The notes beneath the pieces were generated by a model, which searched no databases, was not told the origin of the DNA, and worked only from the letters and a program-made list of their open reading frames with translations. From the NCBI GenBank assembly GCA_903920485.1, contig CAIXMG010000113.1:1-5343 (forward strand): a stretch of 5,343 nt of DNA, in the 5' to 3' direction. A program made the position numbers and the translations under genes. Source of the DNA: an uncultured bacterium (GTDB lineage: Bacteria; Patescibacteriota; Minisyncoccia; Phycocordibacterales; UBA1006). This document shows positions 3,782 to 5,343 of the stretch, one piece after another. Positions within the stretch are counted from its first letter, which is position 1. Every line of letters starts with the position of its first letter.

Positions 3782-5343
3782 ATGGAAATCCGCAACATTG
3801 CAATTATCGCCCACGTAGACCATGGGAAAACGACCCTTACCGACAACATGCTCGAGCAGTGTGGAATGCGCGAAGAGGGAGTCTCGATGGACTCAAACGC
3901 CCTTGAACAGGAGCGTGGTATTACCATCTACGCAAAGAACACCTCGGTCTTCTACAAGGACACGAAGATCAACATCGTGGACACGCCGGGACATGCCGAC
4001 TTCGGTTCGGAGGTAGAACGCGTACTCCGATCGATTGACTCGGTGCTCTTGATCGTAGACGCGCAGGAAGGTCCGATGCCTCAGACACGATTCGTACTCA
4101 AGAAGTCACTCGAACTTGGAATCAAGCCTATCTTGGTCTTGAACAAGATCGACAAGCCAGGTGCAGACGTCTCAAAGGCACACGACGAGGTATTCGAGCT
4201 CTTCATGGAACTCGGGGCTACCGACGAGCAGTTGGACTTTACGACCGTCTACGCGATCGGACGAGACGGAACTGCCAAGAAGAATATGGAAGACCCGATG
4301 GTCGACCTGAAGCCTCTTTTTGATACGATCCTTGAAAAGGTTCCGCCAGCAGCGAACGATACGACCAAGCCGTTTCGAATGCAGCCATTCAACCTTGCTT
4401 ACGATAACTTCCTGGGACGATTGGGAGTAGGACGAGTCTACGAAGGAATCGCGAAGAACGGTCAGAACGTGACCATCGTAAACCCGATCACGGGCGCACG
4501 ACGAGTCGGAAAGATCACCAAGCTCTTCTCATTTGAGGGAACCAAGCGAAAGGAGGTCGAGGAAGTGGTTGCGGGAGACATCGCGATGATCGCGGGTATC
4601 TCGGACATCTTCATCGGCGAGACCGTTGCGACCGATCCCAACGTGGAGGCGCTTCCGGCGATCACCGTCGACGAGCCGACGATCAAATTGGACTTCCTCG
4701 TAAACAACTCGCCATTCGCTGGACGAGAGGGAAAGTTCGTGACGACCCGACAGATTCGAGAGCGACTTGAAAAGGAACTCGAGGTCAACGTGGGACTCCG
4801 CGTTGATTTCGAACCTGATCCCGAGCGAGCACTTGAAGGATTCAAGGTCTTTGGACGAGGTGAAATGCACATCGCGGTACTCCTTGAGAACATGCGACGA
4901 GAAGGGTTTGAAATCCAGGTGTCACAGCCACAGGCGATCATCAAGGAAATCGACGGCGTGAAATCGGAGCCGTTCGAGGAAGTTACCATCGACGTCCCAA
5001 GCGAATTCCAGGGAACCGTCATCGAGAAACTCGGAAAGCGGGCGTTCATCATGAAGGACATGAAGGTTCACCAGAACAGCGTGCGAATGCTCTTCGAAGG
5101 ACCGACCCGAGGACTCTTCGGATACCGGGGAATGTTCATGATCGACACGAAGGGGGAGGGAATCATGGCATCACGATTCCTCGAGTTCCGGCCATACGCA
5201 GGATTCATCGAGAAACGATCAGTAGGATCGATGACCTCGATGGAGTCAGGCAAGGCGCTCGGATTCGCCCTTGGAAATCTCCAGGATCGAGGACAGCTGT
5301 ACATCGGTCCTCAGACTGAAGTCTACGAGGGAATGGTCATCGG
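3782..5343 (+). CDS. typA: TypA/BipA ribosome-associated translational GTPase (3' end beyond window)
   Basis: 520 full codons are present without a stop; E. coli BipA is about 607 aa, so roughly the last 85-90 residues are missing at the window edge. The GTPase domain shows G1 AHVDHGKT (10-17), switch I with ERGIT (44-48), G3 DTPGH (67-71) and G4 NKID (121-124). BipA-type stretches follow: GPMPQTRFV, ATDEQLDF, then domain II, NNSPFAGREGKFVT, GRGEMHIAVLLENMRREGFE (EF-G-like domain III), and domain V up to the BipA-specific start FALGNLQDRGQLYIG. BipA binds the ribosome like EF-G/EF4 and aids 50S assembly and growth in cold or stress. Compared with E. coli, the switch I approach is about 5 residues shorter. 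Of 30 Arg codons 22 are CGA, with none AGA/AGG. Its promoter overlaps that of the divergent HTH regulator. Confidence 0.97.
   Translation, partial: MEIRNIAIIAHVDHGKTTLTDNMLEQCGMREEGVSMDSNALEQERGITIYAKNTSVFYKDTKINIVDTPGHADFGSEVERVLRSIDSVLLIVDAQEGPMPQTRFVLKKSLELGIKPILVLNKIDKPGADVSKAHDEVFELFMELGATDEQLDFTTVYAIGRDGTAKKNMEDPMVDLKPLFDTILEKVPPAANDTTKPFRMQPFNLAYDNFLGRLGVGRVYEGIAKNGQNVTIVNPITGARRVGKITKLFSFEGTKRKEVEEVVAGDIAMIAGISDIFIGETVATDPNVEALPAITVDEPTIKLDFLVNNSPFAGREGKFVTTRQIRERLEKELEVNVGLRVDFEPDPERALEGFKVFGRGEMHIAVLLENMRREGFEIQVSQPQAIIKEIDGVKSEPFEEVTIDVPSEFQGTVIEKLGKRAFIMKDMKVHQNSVRMLFEGPTRGLFGYRGMFMIDTKGEGIMASRFLEFRPYAGFIEKRSVGSMTSMESGKALGFALGNLQDRGQLYIGPQTEVYEGMVI

Noticed and set aside
4462..5061. 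Minus-strand open frame of 199 codons inside typA
   Set aside because: Its Ser/Arg/Thr-rich product is the antisense of the GTPase reading frame; typA motifs are unambiguous on the plus strand.
1..5343. CRISPR array, insertion sequence, rRNA or tRNA genes
   Set aside because: No regularly spaced repeats with unique spacers, no transposase or terminal inverted repeats flanked by target duplications, and no rRNA or tRNA signatures were seen on either strand.

Overview
The window looks like a chromosomal piece of a small-genome, uncultivated-type bacterium, most plausibly Patescibacteria/CPR (inference). The basis is short single-gene units separated by compact hairpin terminators, almost no Shine-Dalgarno sequences, several tiny lysine-rich or single-membrane-span proteins, and many hypotheticals around a conserved translational GTPase. 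No marker here fixes the taxon. Base composition is fairly GC-rich, except for an AT-richer patch at about 2380-2880.

Layout. Positions 1-56 hold the K/D-rich tail of a gene entering from the left, followed 7 bases later by a 98-aa helical hypothetical (64-360, +). A long imperfect hairpin (381-464) lies between it and the convergent LOG-family nucleotide phosphoribohydrolase gene (487-1224, -). Two more minus-strand genes follow to the right: an unrecognised 181-aa protein (1305-1850) and a 124-aa YtxH-like membrane-anchored protein (1985-2359), each with its own terminator. The plus-strand gene 2468-2875 is AT-rich and has a C-terminal domain reminiscent of BECR-type (barnase/EndoU/colicin/RelE) nucleases. 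The minus strand then resumes with a gene-free 155-bp gap, a 71-aa single-span membrane protein (3030-3245) and a Cro/C1-type HTH regulator (3326-3670). Divergent from the regulator, and sharing its promoter region, is typA/bipA (3782 to the window end, +, truncated by the edge).

The most interesting part is the gap at 2876-3029. Its minus strand has an extended -10 promoter, about 78 nt that can fold into a closed multi-branch structure, and an intrinsic terminator, with no downstream gene for it to control. I propose an independent structured small RNA, transcribed toward the AT-rich nuclease-like gene. Other points are the face-to-face overlapping promoters of the regulator and typA, two promoters that would make leaderless mRNAs and sit directly on the preceding gene's terminator, and strong CGA-arginine preference in typA that the LOG gene does not share.

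The genes do not form one obvious pathway. Most appear to be individually transcribed units; only the 1-56 / 64-360 pair looks like an operon. The only regulatory link the sequence suggests is between the HTH protein and the shared typA promoter region. All functional statements come from motif reading by eye; no database search was possible.
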